Source: Flavobacterium sp. WC2421
Lineage (GTDB): Bacteria; Bacteroidota; Bacteroidia; Flavobacteriales; Flavobacteriaceae
Reading direction: 5' to 3'
DNA: 64,000 bases
NCBI RefSeq assembly: GCF_040822115.1
Contig: NZ_CP162004.1
Span: forward strand, 3,643,001-3,707,000
This document shows positions 1-8,772 of this stretch, one piece after another. How positions within the stretch are numbered: the first letter of the stretch is position 1; the number at the start of each line of letters is the position of its first letter. The translations under genes and the position numbers were made by a program. The notes under the pieces are model-generated. The model was not told the origin of the DNA and ran no database searches. It worked only from the letters and a program-made list of their open reading frames with translations.

Positions 1-889
1 CATAACTAACATTAAATAATCTATAAAAAGATTTACTGTTATCTTTTATTTTCAAGAAAACTTCACTGTATTTACCTGATAAAAAAGCAGCGACAATAGC
101 TAATAATAAAACAGCATGATTTGAAAACCATCCTCCATTTGGGGTGATGTATTTAAAGAAAAAACCATCTAAAGAAAACTGCAATAAACCAACAAAAACT
201 ACATATAAACTATAATATAAAAAAGTTTTTTCACCCAATGCAAAAAAGAAGAAAAAGTAAATTATTGCTGCAATTGTTAATATTCCATAGAATATACCAA
301 ATAGAAACTGCTCATTTGAAATCATGTCTATAAAACTCCTAGAAGTATATAACATCAAAGGCATTTTTAATACCTCACCATCACTTTTAAGATGCAAAAA
401 CATTTTTATTTTCGCTTTTGGTTTGATTATAATATTAAAAATCGACTTCCGATTGTCAAAAGAACGCATTGAGAAAGGAATATTATCTCCACTTTGTTGC
501 TTTAAAATCTCTCCCGTTGACTCGTCTATAAGGAACAATTCAACCACATCAGTTATCGGGCGAGCCGTTTCGAGGTAATAATTCAAAACAGAATCACTAT
601 CGTTTTGAAGCTGCAGTTTCCCCCAGTAATTATCATTTGTAAAACCTAAATCCTCATTTTTAGTCTTTAATGCTTGAGGATGTAAAGAATCATAGTTTGA
701 AATTATATATTCTATGTCAAGAGTCTTATCGCCTACATTTATTATCGATGCCTGTTTATGCAACGAAATGACATTAGGTAAATCATTAGAATGAAATACG
801 TATTGAGAATAAGAATTTGTTAAAAAAAAGAAGAATAAAAAGAAGAATATTTTGGATTTACTTTTTGTGGTATTATTATACAATCTCAT
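1..889 (-). CDS. 7TMR-DISM family sensor protein, C-terminus outside window
   Basis: A membrane sensor of the 7TMR-DISM (diverse intracellular signalling) group, cut by the left edge. Translation from the ATG at 889 gives 296 residues. They begin with a Phe-rich signal peptide (about 1-29, ending TNSYSQ). A periplasmic beta-rich domain like 7TMR-DISMED2 follows (about 35-190, containing NYWGKLQLQN and ETARPITDVVELFLID). The first hydrophobic helices of the 7TM block start near residue 205. In this family a cytoplasmic output module (histidine kinase, GGDEF or HTH) follows the 7TM part; here it lies outside the window, so the output is unknown. No partner gene is visible on this side. Family assignment is by pattern recognition only. 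Confidence 0.75.
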   Translation of the reverse strand, partial: MRLYNNTTKSKSKIFFFLFFFFLTNSYSQYVFHSNDLPNVISLHKQASIINVGDKTLDIEYIISNYDSLHPQALKTKNEDLGFTNDNYWGKLQLQNDSDSVLNYYLETARPITDVVELFLIDESTGEILKQQSGDNIPFSMRSFDNRKSIFNIIIKPKAKIKMFLHLKSDGEVLKMPLMLYTSRSFIDMISNEQFLFGIFYGILTIAAIIYFFFFFALGEKTFLYYSLYVVFVGLLQFSLDGFFFKYITPNGGWFSNHAVLLLAIVAAFLSGKYSEVFLKIKDNSKSFYRLFNVSY

Positions 890-1054
890 ATCTTGACCTT
901 TACTATTTATTAATATACGTAATAAAATATAGTTTAGTTTTATTGCAAATATATTGAAAAATAAAAATAGATATTTTTTCAATAAAATCTTACATAAATC
1001 AATAAAGAAGCTATATTCTTCTTAATTTAGTGCTCCCACTAAAATCATCTTCAC

Positions 1055-2563
1055 ATGAGAAAAAAATTTTTTGTTTTTGTAACTATCGCTTTCTTACTAT
1101 CCATGCTATTCTATATCTATTTCAATACAAGTCTAGTAATATCAATCGTTTTATTATCACTCTTATTTATTGGGTTCCTTAATAGTTTACAACACAAGCA
1201 TGCTATTTTACGAAACTTCCCTGTACTGGGATATTTTAGATATCTATTTGAAATGATAGCTCCCGAAATTCAGCAATATTTTATTGAAAGAACAACAGAC
1301 GGCAAACCTTTTTCTAGAAATGAACGTTCCCTTGCCTATGAAAGAGCCAAAAATATTGATGCTACAACCCCTTTTGGGACGCAATTAGACATCAACCAAT
1401 CTAGTTATGAAGGGATCAAACATTCTATATTTCCAGCAAAAGTTAATCATGAACTCCCAAGAATAACGGTTGGTGGCCCAGATTGCAAACAACCTTATTC
1501 CGCTTCTTTATTAAATATTTCAGCCATGAGTTTTGGCTCATTAAGCGAAAATGCCATTGTTGCACTTAATAAAGGTGCCCAAAAAGGGGATTTTTATCAC
1601 AATACTGGTGAAGGTGGATTAACTGAATTCCATTTACAAGGTGGAGATGTTACTTGGCAAATAGGTACTGGATATTTTGGATGCAGAACTAATGAAGGAA
1701 ATTTTGATGCAGAAAAATTTACAGAAAAAGCCAATAATCCTTTTGTAAAAATGATTGAAATAAAACTATCTCAAGGAGCAAAACCTGGACATGGCGGAGT
1801 TTTACCTGCCGCCAAAAACACAGAACAAATAGCCAAAATAAGAGGCGTACAGCCACATACCACCATACTTTCACCGCCTAGTCACACTGCTTTTAACAAC
1901 CCTGAAGGCTTAATACAGTTTATAGCTCAATTACGTCAACTATCTAACGGAAAACCTATTGGTTTTAAACTATGCATTGGTCAAACTAGTGAGTTTGAAT
2001 TAATTTGTCAAGAAATGATTTTACAAAATTGCTTTCCCGATTTCATAACCGTTGACGGTGCCGAAGGAGGAACTGGAGCAGCACCACTAGAATTTTCTGA
2101 CGGTGTAGGAATGCCATTTGAACCCGCACTGATCTTTGTAAACAAAACATTAATCAGTTTAAACATCCGCGATAGAATACGGGTAATAGGAAGTGGCAAA
2201 ATTATTTCAGGATATTCTATCCTTAGGGCTATTGCAATGGGCGCTGATATGTGCAATAGTGCCCGTGGGTTTATGTTTTCATTAGGCTGCATACAGGCCT
2301 TGCGTTGCAACAACAATACTTGCCCTACAGGGGTAGCTACCCAAGATAAAATGCTAATGAAAGGATTAGTTGTAACTGACAAATCTGAAAGAGTGTACTA
2401 CTTCCATAAAAACACTTTACATGCGGCTAATGAACTTTTAGCGGCAGCTGGTAAATCCAGTTATAATGAAGTTGATAACTCAATTTTTATGCGTGGAGAT
2501 GAATTTACGAAACTATCTGATCTCTATTTTCCAGATAACTTAACGAATGTCTCTCGTTTTTAA
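1055..2563 (+). CDS. FMN-binding glutamate synthase family protein
   Basis: A 502-residue stand-alone version of the FMN-binding synthase domain of glutamate synthase (PF01645). It lacks the N-terminal glutaminase and C-terminal GXGXG domains of full GltB. The N-terminus has two hydrophobic segments (about 5-40), so it is probably membrane-anchored. Visible motifs are NISAMSFGSLS, GEGGLT, KPGHGGVLPA, VDGAEGGTGAAPLEF and, near residue 410, a Cys cluster spaced C-x5-C-x4-C followed by PTGVATQD, which fits the 3Fe-4S site of glutamate synthases. It therefore probably binds FMN and an iron-sulfur cluster. Without a glutaminase domain its substrate is uncertain; relatives are annotated simply as glutamate synthase-like. 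It is a single gene with no operon partner. Confidence 0.88.
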   Translation: MRKKFFVFVTIAFLLSMLFYIYFNTSLVISIVLLSLLFIGFLNSLQHKHAILRNFPVLGYFRYLFEMIAPEIQQYFIERTTDGKPFSRNERSLAYERAKNIDATTPFGTQLDINQSSYEGIKHSIFPAKVNHELPRITVGGPDCKQPYSASLLNISAMSFGSLSENAIVALNKGAQKGDFYHNTGEGGLTEFHLQGGDVTWQIGTGYFGCRTNEGNFDAEKFTEKANNPFVKMIEIKLSQGAKPGHGGVLPAAKNTEQIAKIRGVQPHTTILSPPSHTAFNNPEGLIQFIAQLRQLSNGKPIGFKLCIGQTSEFELICQEMILQNCFPDFITVDGAEGGTGAAPLEFSDGVGMPFEPALIFVNKTLISLNIRDRIRVIGSGKIISGYSILRAIAMGADMCNSARGFMFSLGCIQALRCNNNTCPTGVATQDKMLMKGLVVTDKSERVYYFHKNTLHAANELLAAAGKSSYNEVDNSIFMRGDEFTKLSDLYFPDNLTNVSRF

Positions 2564-2597
2564 TAAAAATAAAAGAGAATCATTTTATTTATACCCT

Positions 2598-2626
2598 AAA
2601 AAAAAGGAGGGCATCTATAGCCCTCC
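2598..2626 (-). terminator. Leftward intrinsic terminator
   Basis: A perfect 7-bp GGAGGGC/GCCCTCC stem (2606-2612 with 2620-2626, 7-base loop) is followed on the minus strand by eight T (2605-2598). The T-run is only on the minus-strand side, so it ends a leftward transcript, although no protein gene is present to the right on that strand. Confidence 0.75.
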
Positions 2627-2740
2627 AGTTGTCAGTTCTGATTTACCATTATCAACTCATACCTCTAACAGTATAGTTGACTATTGCGTTTTTTATCTTA
2701 TGTGAAGATTAAAAATACACAAGTAATTAATCAAAACCAC
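2598..2740 (-). ncRNA. Candidate structured small RNA
   Basis: The 400-bp gap between the glutamate synthase-like gene and rdgB contains a leftward terminator but no leftward ORF. Upstream of it on the minus strand is a strong stem-loop: a 10-bp stem with one bulge (2652-2662 with 2671-2680, 8-base loop). Further up is a TATCTTTA box (2752-2745), one base from the Bacteroidota -7 consensus TAnnTTTG. Together these predict an RNA of about 135-140 nt. The size is compatible with a 6S-like RNA, but I cannot confirm that family from sequence alone. Confidence 0.4.
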
Positions 2741-2931
2741 ATAGTAAAGATACATCAAAACACCTTTTAAACCCATGTAAAACAGTTATTTAACCTCATT
2801 TTAACTCATTCTGTTTTAAAATTACATAAATGACAGCCATTTAATACAAAAACACTAAAGTGTGCACCTAATTCATTTTCAAAAAAAGATAAACCACAGA
2901 TATGTAAAACCTACATACTTTTAAATAATAG

Positions 2932-2939
2932 TATCTTTG
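2932..2939 (+). promoter_or_regulatory. Bacteroidota -7 promoter element for rdgB
   Basis: TATCTTTG matches the Bacteroidota -7 consensus TAnnTTTG and lies 25 bases before the rdgB start codon. No clear TTTG -33 element is visible at the usual distance. Confidence 0.5.
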
Positions 2940-2964
2940 TTTAAAACAATTAAAAGATTAAAAT

Positions 2965-3543
2965 ATGCAACTTGTTTTCGCTTCCAATAACAAAAATAAA
3001 ATAAAGGAAATACAACAATTACTACCAGCTACAATACAATTGTTAAGTTTGGAAGACATTGGTTGCCATGAAGAAATTCCTGAGACTGCAGATACTATTG
3101 AGGGAAATGCAATTTTAAAAGCAAACTATGTCACTCAAAAATATGGTTATGATTGTTTTGCTGATGATACAGGACTTGAAGTAGAAGCCTTACATGGTGC
3201 TCCAGGAGTGTATTCAGCCAGATATGCAGGTGAACAAAAAGATTCAAACGACAATATGAATAAACTGTTGACTGATTTATCAGGGAAATCGAATAGAAAT
3301 GCACAATTCAAAACGGTGATTACTTTAAATAAAGATGGAAAACAACAACTATTTACAGGAATTGCTACAGGGAAAATTACTGAAGAAAAATGGGGTGACA
3401 AAGGATTTGGCTATGATCCCATTTTCAAACCAGAAGGGTATCAGGAAACTTTTGCTCAACTATCATCAGAAATAAAAAACAAAATCAGTCATAGAGGAAA
3501 AGCAACACAACAATTAATTGCCTTTTTAATAAACAAAGAATAA
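2965..3543 (+). CDS. rdgB: Non-canonical purine NTP pyrophosphatase (RdgB/HAM1)
   Basis: The product hydrolyses ITP, dITP and XTP to monophosphates and pyrophosphate, which keeps deaminated purines out of nucleic acids. It is a cytoplasmic enzyme. At 192 residues it has the normal length for the Ham1/RdgB family. Visible motifs are SNNKNK (residues 7-12, nucleotide-binding loop), [12 protein letters not shown] (65-76, with the catalytic Asp pair), GFGYDPIF near 147 and SHRGKA near 175. It is a single gene preceded by a clear TATCTTTG promoter element. No oddities. Confidence 0.97.
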   Translation: MQLVFASNNKNKIKEIQQLLPATIQLLSLEDIGCHEEIPETADTIEGNAILKANYVTQKYGYDCFADDTGLEVEALHGAPGVYSARYAGEQKDSNDNMNKLLTDLSGKSNRNAQFKTVITLNKDGKQQLFTGIATGKITEEKWGDKGFGYDPIFKPEGYQETFAQLSSEIKNKISHRGKATQQLIAFLINKE

Positions 3544-3718
3544 TTGTTTGAAATACAACATTTTTTATTCAAAATTTTAAATTTCGAGCAGAAAAATAGC
3601 TCTTATAATTATAAATCATAACCCCAAAACTCGAAAGCAAAATATAACTTTCTGATAATCAAATAATAATAAAACATTAAAACTTAAAATAGCATTAGTT
3701 TATCTGAATTATAAACAG

Positions 3719-3726
3719 TAATTTTG
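3719..3726 (+). promoter_or_regulatory. Bacteroidota -7 promoter element for the DEAD-box gene
   Basis: TAATTTTG matches TAnnTTTG. Transcription should begin around 3731-3735. This rules out the upstream in-frame ATG at 3724 and supports the start codon at 3748. Confidence 0.5.
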
Positions 3727-3747
3727 CACCCTATTTTAAAAATACAT

Positions 3748-5679
3748 ATGAATAAATTTGAACAATTAGGATTGAGTGAATCGTTACTGAAGGCGATTTT
3801 AGATCTAGGATTTGAGAATCCGACCGAAGTACAGGAGAAAGCGATTCCCCTATTATTGGAAAAAGACACAGATATGGTTGCGTTGGCTCAGACAGGGACA
3901 GGGAAAACGGCAGCATTTGGATTTCCAGTTATTCAGAAAATTGATGCCAACAATAGAAATACACAAGCATTGATTTTATCTCCAACACGCGAATTGTGTT
4001 TGCAGATTACCAACGAAATTAAAAACTACTCTAAATACGAAAAAGGTATTAATGTGGTAGCAGTTTACGGTGGAGCTAGCATTACGGAACAAGCGAGAGA
4101 CATTAAGAGAGGAGCACAAATTATTGTAGCTACTCCAGGAAGAATGCAAGATATGATTAATAGAGGTTTGGTAAACATTTCTCAAATTAATTTTTGTATT
4201 CTAGACGAAGCGGATGAAATGTTGAACATGGGATTCTACGAAGACATCGTAAACATCTTATCAACTACTCCAGACGAAAAAAACACATGGTTGTTCTCTG
4301 CAACAATGCCTGCTGAAGTAGCACGTATTGGAAAACAATTCATGAAAGACCCTATCGAAATTACTGTAGGAGCTAAAAATTCAGGTTCTGCAACAGTTTC
4401 TCATGAGTTTTACCTTGTAAATGCTCGTGACCGTTACGAAGCTTTGAAACGTTTAGCCGATGCTAATCCAGACATTTTCTCAGTAGTTTTCTGTCGTACT
4501 AAACGTGACACACAAGCTGTAGCTGAAAAATTAGTTGAAGATGGATACAGCGCTGCTGCATTGCACGGAGATTTATCTCAAGCGCAACGTGATGGTGTTA
4601 TGAAATCTTTTAGAGGAAGACAAATCCAAATGCTTGTAGCTACTGATGTTGCAGCACGTGGAATTGACGTTGATAACATTACTCACGTAGTGAACTACCA
4701 ACTTCCTGACGAAATAGAAACTTATAATCACCGTTCAGGTCGTACTGGTCGTGCTGGTAAACTAGGTACTTCTATTGTTATTGTAACTAAAAGTGAATTG
4801 CGTAAGATTTCTTCTATCGAAAGAATCATCAAGCAAAAATTCGAAGAAAAAACAATCCCATCTGGAATTGAAATCTGTGAAATCCAATTATTACACTTAG
4901 CGAATAAAATTAAAGATGTAGAAGTTGATCACGAAATTGACAACTACCTTCCTGCAATAAACAATGTTCTTGAAGACTTAACGAAAGAAGAGTTAATCAA
5001 GAAAATGGTTTCTGTTGAGTTCAATCGTTTTATCAACTATTACAAGAAAACTAGAGATATTTCTAATCAAGCTTCAGGTTCTGAAAGACGTGATCGTGAT
5101 GATAGAGATGGTGCTCCAAGAGAAAATAATAATGGTGGTGCAACAAGATATTTTGTGAACATCGGTTCTAGAGATAACTTTGATTGGATGTCATTAAAAG
5201 ACTACTTGAAAGAAACTCTTGACTTAGGTCGTGATGATGTTTTCAAAGTAGATGTAAAAGAAGGATTCTCTTTCTTTAACACGGATCCAGAACATACTGA
5301 TAAAGTAATGGAAGTATTGAACAACGTACAATTAGAAGGACGTCGTATCAATGTTGAAATTTCTAAAAATGACGGTGGCGGAAGACGTGACCATAATGGA
5401 AGAAGTTCAGGTGGAAGTTTTGGTGGAGGAAGAAGTTCTGCTCCAAGAAGAGAAGGTAATTTTGCTCCAAGACGTGAAGGTTCAGGAGGTTTTAGAAGCG
5501 ATAGAAATTCAGCTCCAAGAGAAGGTGGTTTCAGAAGCGACAGAAACTCTGCTCCAAGAGAAGGTGGATTTGGTGGAAGAAGTTCAGCTCCAAGAGGAGA
5601 AGGATCTTCTGACAGAGCACCTAGACGTTCTGAAAGTTTCGGTGATTCACCTAGACCAAGAAGACCAAGAAGAGACTAA
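3748..5679 (+). CDS. DEAD-box ATP-dependent RNA helicase with DbpA-like RNA-binding domain and RGG tail
   Basis: An RNA helicase of the DbpA/CsdA type, likely used in ribosome assembly or RNA remodelling, especially in the cold. The helicase core holds the Q motif (F4, Q29), AQTGTGKT (47-54), PTRELC, TPGR, DEAD (153-156), SAT (184-186) and HRSGRTGRAG. Residues about 465-545 form a DbpA-type RNA-binding domain (RYFVNIGSRDNFDWMSLKDY). The last 90 residues are low-complexity and rich in Arg, Gly and Ser, with repeats such as SAPRREG and FRSDRNSAPREGG. I chose the ATG at 3748 (643 residues) over 3724 because the -7 promoter box spans 3719-3726. The Arg-rich tail creates long overlapping ORFs in other frames that are not genes. 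Confidence 0.95.
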   Translation: MNKFEQLGLSESLLKAILDLGFENPTEVQEKAIPLLLEKDTDMVALAQTGTGKTAAFGFPVIQKIDANNRNTQALILSPTRELCLQITNEIKNYSKYEKGINVVAVYGGASITEQARDIKRGAQIIVATPGRMQDMINRGLVNISQINFCILDEADEMLNMGFYEDIVNILSTTPDEKNTWLFSATMPAEVARIGKQFMKDPIEITVGAKNSGSATVSHEFYLVNARDRYEALKRLADANPDIFSVVFCRTKRDTQAVAEKLVEDGYSAAALHGDLSQAQRDGVMKSFRGRQIQMLVATDVAARGIDVDNITHVVNYQLPDEIETYNHRSGRTGRAGKLGTSIVIVTKSELRKISSIERIIKQKFEEKTIPSGIEICEIQLLHLANKIKDVEVDHEIDNYLPAINNVLEDLTKEELIKKMVSVEFNRFINYYKKTRDISNQASGSERRDRDDRDGAPRENNNGGATRYFVNIGSRDNFDWMSLKDYLKETLDLGRDDVFKVDVKEGFSFFNTDPEHTDKVMEVLNNVQLEGRRINVEISKNDGGGRRDHNGRSSGGSFGGGRSSAPRREGNFAPRREGSGGFRSDRNSAPREGGFRSDRNSAPREGGFGGRSSAPRGEGSSDRAPRRSESFGDSPRPRRPRRD

Positions 5680-5767
5680 CATTTATTGTTAATTTTCTGA
5701 TAATTATATCTGAGAACTACAAAATATTTAATCCTGTTTTACTACTTTTAAAGTTTTAAATCAGTTT

Positions 5768-6535
5768 ATGAAATATTTTGTAGTTTTCTTTTTTATATTA
5801 CTTTCCATAACTAGCTCAGCTCAAGTTATCACTCCATCTCAAAAAGTATCTGGTTATATCTATAATGATAATACCAAAAGTCCATTGATTAATGTCAACA
5901 TAATCAATATCAACAAAGTAAGAGGAGCTCGTACTGATTCTCAAGGATATTTTGAAATTGATGTGCAACCAAGCGACACTCTACATCTTTCTCTTTTAGG
6001 ATTTCAATCATTGAGAGTTAAAGTAACCAATGACTGGATCAAAAACAAAGTAGCAAAAATCTACCTTACTGAAAAAGCAATTGCACTTGAAGAAGTAGTT
6101 ATCCGACCATTTAACTTAACTGGTTATCTTGAAGTCGACTCAAAAACAATCCCAACAAACGAAAACTTCCGTTATAGCATTTCTGGATTAACTCATGGTT
6201 ATGAAGCAGGGGAATATTCACCAAATGCTTTTGGAAGAGTTCTTGGCTCCATTTTCAATCCAGCTGACATGCTTTATAATTTCTTTGGAAACAACCCCAA
6301 AGAACTTAAAAAACTTAAGGAAATGAAAAAAGATGATACCGTACGTAATTTATTGGAATCTAAATTTGACAGAGAAACTATTGCTGTACTCCTTGGTGTT
6401 GAAAAAAAAGAAATAGCCGAAATTTTGCAACGTTGCAACTATTCCGAAGCCTTTATACAAACAGCAAATGACTTACAAATCATGGACGCTATAAGTGGTT
6501 GCTATGAAGAGTATAAAATATTAAAGAAGAAATAA
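5768..6535 (+). CDS. Secreted carboxypeptidase-regulatory-like (CarboxypepD_reg) domain protein
   Basis: A 255-residue exported protein. It has a signal peptide (about 1-19, ending ITSSAQ), then a CarboxypepD_reg-like beta-sandwich (about 27-110). That domain includes VSGYIYNDNTKSPLINVNII, TDSQGYFEI and a LSLLGFQSL stretch, and ends in the LEEVVI motif seen at the N-terminus of SusC-like proteins. The remaining 140 residues are mostly helical with no recognised domain. In Bacteroidota, stand-alone proteins of this kind are common and mostly uncharacterised. It is a single gene followed by a terminator at 6559-6592. Confidence 0.8.
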   Translation: MKYFVVFFFILLSITSSAQVITPSQKVSGYIYNDNTKSPLINVNIININKVRGARTDSQGYFEIDVQPSDTLHLSLLGFQSLRVKVTNDWIKNKVAKIYLTEKAIALEEVVIRPFNLTGYLEVDSKTIPTNENFRYSISGLTHGYEAGEYSPNAFGRVLGSIFNPADMLYNFFGNNPKELKKLKEMKKDDTVRNLLESKFDRETIAVLLGVEKKEIAEILQRCNYSEAFIQTANDLQIMDAISGCYEEYKILKKK

Positions 6536-6558
6536 TAACACATTTACTTAAAAATAAC

Positions 6559-6592
6559 AATCCCTAATTACTTGTAGTTGGGGATTTTTTTT
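6559..6592 (+). terminator. Rightward intrinsic terminator
   Basis: AATCCC (6559-6564) pairs with GGGATT (6581-6586), followed by an eight-T run. It ends the CarboxypepD_reg gene. Confidence 0.7.
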
Positions 6593-6612
6593 AACCTAAT
6601 ATACCTATCAAC

Positions 6613-6951
6613 ATGTCAAATATACCTTTTCAAACTATTAATTGGGATACCATAGAGAAAACAGAACACAAAGGAGAAAACGGAACTTCGTTTTGGCAAA
6701 CTTTACAATTAGGAGGGTTACGAATTCGAAAAGTGAGCTATTCTAAAGGGTATCTAGCAGATCATTGGTGTCAAAAAGGGCATATTGTACATTGCTTAAA
6801 AGGAAGCTTTATAAGCGAACTGGAATCTGGAAATCAAGTTTCATTATCCGAAGGTGGAACTTATGTTGTCTCAGATGATTTAAGTTCTCATCGTTCTACT
6901 TCAATTTATGGAGTTGAATTATTAATCATTGACGGCGATTTTCTAAAATAA
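6613..6951 (+). CDS. DHCW-motif-like cupin fold protein
   Basis: A 112-residue single-domain cupin. The pattern DHWCQKGHIVHCLKG (near 54-68) resembles the DHCW-motif cupin family, and a second half carries LSEGGTYVVSDDLSSHRS. These supply His and Asp or Glu side chains that could bind a metal. Members are small cytoplasmic proteins of unknown substrate. It stands alone between two hairpin terminators. Length and composition are normal. No function beyond the cupin fold can be claimed. Confidence 0.8.
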   Translation: MSNIPFQTINWDTIEKTEHKGENGTSFWQTLQLGGLRIRKVSYSKGYLADHWCQKGHIVHCLKGSFISELESGNQVSLSEGGTYVVSDDLSSHRSTSIYGVELLIIDGDFLK

Positions 6952-7028
6952 AATTCAAACACAATCAATAAATTATATACATTTACTTCAATCAAATAAA
7001 TTAATAACCGAAAATCTAAATACATATC

Positions 7029-7139
7029 ATGGCAAAAAGTCAAGACGCTAAGAAAACAGCAAAGAAAGAACCGTTAAAAACGGCTAAAGAAAAGAAAGAC
7101 GAAAAAAGAGAAAAGAAAAACAGTCCAAAAAGAGACTAA
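7029..7139 (+). CDS. Small lysine-rich basic protein (36 aa)
   Basis: A 36-codon ORF starting MAKSQDAKKTAKKEPLKT and ending KNSPKRD. It is composed almost wholly of Lys, Glu, Ala, Asp and Arg, so the product would be a disordered, strongly basic peptide. It is supported by an ATG, a clean stop and a perfect 16-bp terminator stem starting 13 bases after the stop. Similar tiny Lys-rich proteins occur in Flavobacteriia; nucleic-acid binding is a guess from charge only. Confidence 0.6.
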   Translation: MAKSQDAKKTAKKEPLKTAKEKKDEKREKKNSPKRD

Positions 7140-7151
7140 TTCTTATTAAAT

Positions 7152-7190
7152 AACAAACCCTCGTTTATTACTAAACGAGGGTTTGTTTTA
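7152..7190. terminator. Bidirectional hairpin terminator
   Basis: A perfect 16-bp stem (7152-7167 with 7172-7187) has a 4-base loop and a T-rich 3' side. It lies between the convergent small basic protein gene and pepD. Confidence 0.8.
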
Positions 7191-7207
7191 AAATTTATAA
7201 CTGAAAT

Positions 7208-8671
7208 TTATTTCAACGGAATATTAGCCAAAATGGCTACTAAAAATTTCCAGAATTTCTGAGATGAAGAAATACTTGCTCTTTCATCAGGTGAATGCGC
7301 ACCATGAATCGTTGGTCCAAAAGAAATCATATCCATTTCTGGATAATTAGTTCCCAGAATTCCACATTCTAAACCTGCATGACACGCTACAACACTAGGT
7401 TTTGCTCCATTTTGTTTTTCATAAATAGGAACTAGAACATCTAATATTTCTGATTCAGCATTAGGAGTCCAACCCGGATAAGATCCTGAAAATTCCACTT
7501 CACAACCCATTAATTCAAAAGCAGAACGTAAACCGTTTGCTAAATCAAACTTAGCCGTTTCCACTGAAGAACGTGTTAAACATTTAACCGTAAGGTTCCC
7601 ATCTCCTACTACTACTTTTGCAATATTATTAGATGTTTCCACAAGATCAGCAAAATCAGCACTCATAGCATAAACCCCATTATGAGCTGCATACATTGCT
7701 CTAACAAAATAAAATTGAGCAATTGAAGGCATTACTTTAGCAGGAGCTGCTTTTAATTTTTCGAAAACAACCTCAAGATTTGGCTCAGTCGTTTTTAATT
7801 CTGTTTTGATATCATTTACAATCTGTTGCATATCAAAAACAAATGCTTCATCATACACTTCAGCAATTACTACTGTTGCAACACTTTCTCTAGGAATAGC
7901 GTTACGTAAACTTCCTCCTTGTATTTCAGAAATTTGCAAACCAAAATTATCAAAACCATCAAATAACAAACGGTTCATAATTTTATTAGCATTCCCTAAT
8001 CCTTTGTGGATATCCATTCCAGAATGCCCACCTTTTAAACCTTTTATCGTAATTTTATATCCAACAGAAGCTTCTGGTGTTTCCTCTTCATCATATTCAG
8101 CAGTAGCTGTCACATCAATACCTCCAGCACAACCGATATCAATTTCGTCATCTTCTTCAGTATCTAAATTCAATAGAATTTGACCTTGAAGAATCCCTCC
8201 TTTAAGATTTAACGCACCCGTCATTCCTGTTTCTTCGTCTATCGTAAACAATGCTTCGATAGCTGGATGTGGAATATCAGTACTTTCAAGAATCGCCATT
8301 ATAGCCGCAACTCCAAGTCCATTATCGGCCCCTAATGTAGTCCCTCTAGCACGTACCCAGTCTCCATCAACATACATATCAATCCCTTGAGTATCGAAAT
8401 CAAAAATGGTATCTCCATTTTTTTGATGAACCATATCCAAATGTCCTTGCATTACTATTGCTTTACGATTTTCCATTCCTGGAGTCGCTGGCTTACGAAT
8501 AATTACATTACGGATCTCATCTTCAAAAGTTTCTAATCCAAGATTTTTTCCAAAGTCTTTCATAAATTCGATTACTCTTTCTTCTTTTTTTGAAGGGCGA
8601 GGAACTGCATTCAAATCGGCAAACTTATTCCAAAGTACTTTGGGCTCTAAATTTCTTATTTCTTGACTCAT
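7208..8671 (-). CDS. pepD: Aminoacyl-histidine dipeptidase (PepD, M20 family)
   Basis: A cytosolic zinc dipeptidase that cleaves Xaa-His (carnosine-like) and other dipeptides. It is 487 residues, matching the PepD family. M20 signatures are visible: MQGHLDMVH (about 76-84, zinc His and Asp), TLGADNGLGVAA, TIDEETGMTGA (catalytic Glu and zinc Glu), a GGHSGMDIHKG dimerisation-domain motif and HGAHSPDE near the C-terminus. It is a single gene, convergent with the small basic protein gene and sharing its terminator. A CAAAGTTA (minus-strand TAACTTTG) promoter box lies at 8706-8713. Confidence 0.95.
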   Translation of the reverse strand: MSQEIRNLEPKVLWNKFADLNAVPRPSKKEERVIEFMKDFGKNLGLETFEDEIRNVIIRKPATPGMENRKAIVMQGHLDMVHQKNGDTIFDFDTQGIDMYVDGDWVRARGTTLGADNGLGVAAIMAILESTDIPHPAIEALFTIDEETGMTGALNLKGGILQGQILLNLDTEEDDEIDIGCAGGIDVTATAEYDEEETPEASVGYKITIKGLKGGHSGMDIHKGLGNANKIMNRLLFDGFDNFGLQISEIQGGSLRNAIPRESVATVVIAEVYDEAFVFDMQQIVNDIKTELKTTEPNLEVVFEKLKAAPAKVMPSIAQFYFVRAMYAAHNGVYAMSADFADLVETSNNIAKVVVGDGNLTVKCLTRSSVETAKFDLANGLRSAFELMGCEVEFSGSYPGWTPNAESEILDVLVPIYEKQNGAKPSVVACHAGLECGILGTNYPEMDMISFGPTIHGAHSPDERASISSSQKFWKFLVAILANIPLK

Positions 8672-8705
8672 TTATTATTGTTTGAAGTTTAACATTTTTA
8701 AAGTC

Positions 8706-8713
8706 CAAAGTTA
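8706..8713 (-). promoter_or_regulatory. -7 promoter element for pepD
   Basis: Minus-strand TAACTTTG matches TAnnTTTG and lies 35 bases upstream of the pepD ATG. Confidence 0.4.
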
Positions 8714-8772
8714 CAAAGTTTAAATTCTTTTTCGGTACTAATTGATATTGTAATTATATTTACATTCTATAA

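Noticed and set aside
324..578. An 84-codon rightward frame at the left edge
   Set aside because: It lies opposite the well-supported 7TMR-DISM gene on the minus strand.
5351..5692. A 113-codon frame rich in Glu, Val and Leu
   Set aside because: It is the shifted frame of the Arg/Gly repeat tail of the DEAD-box helicase.
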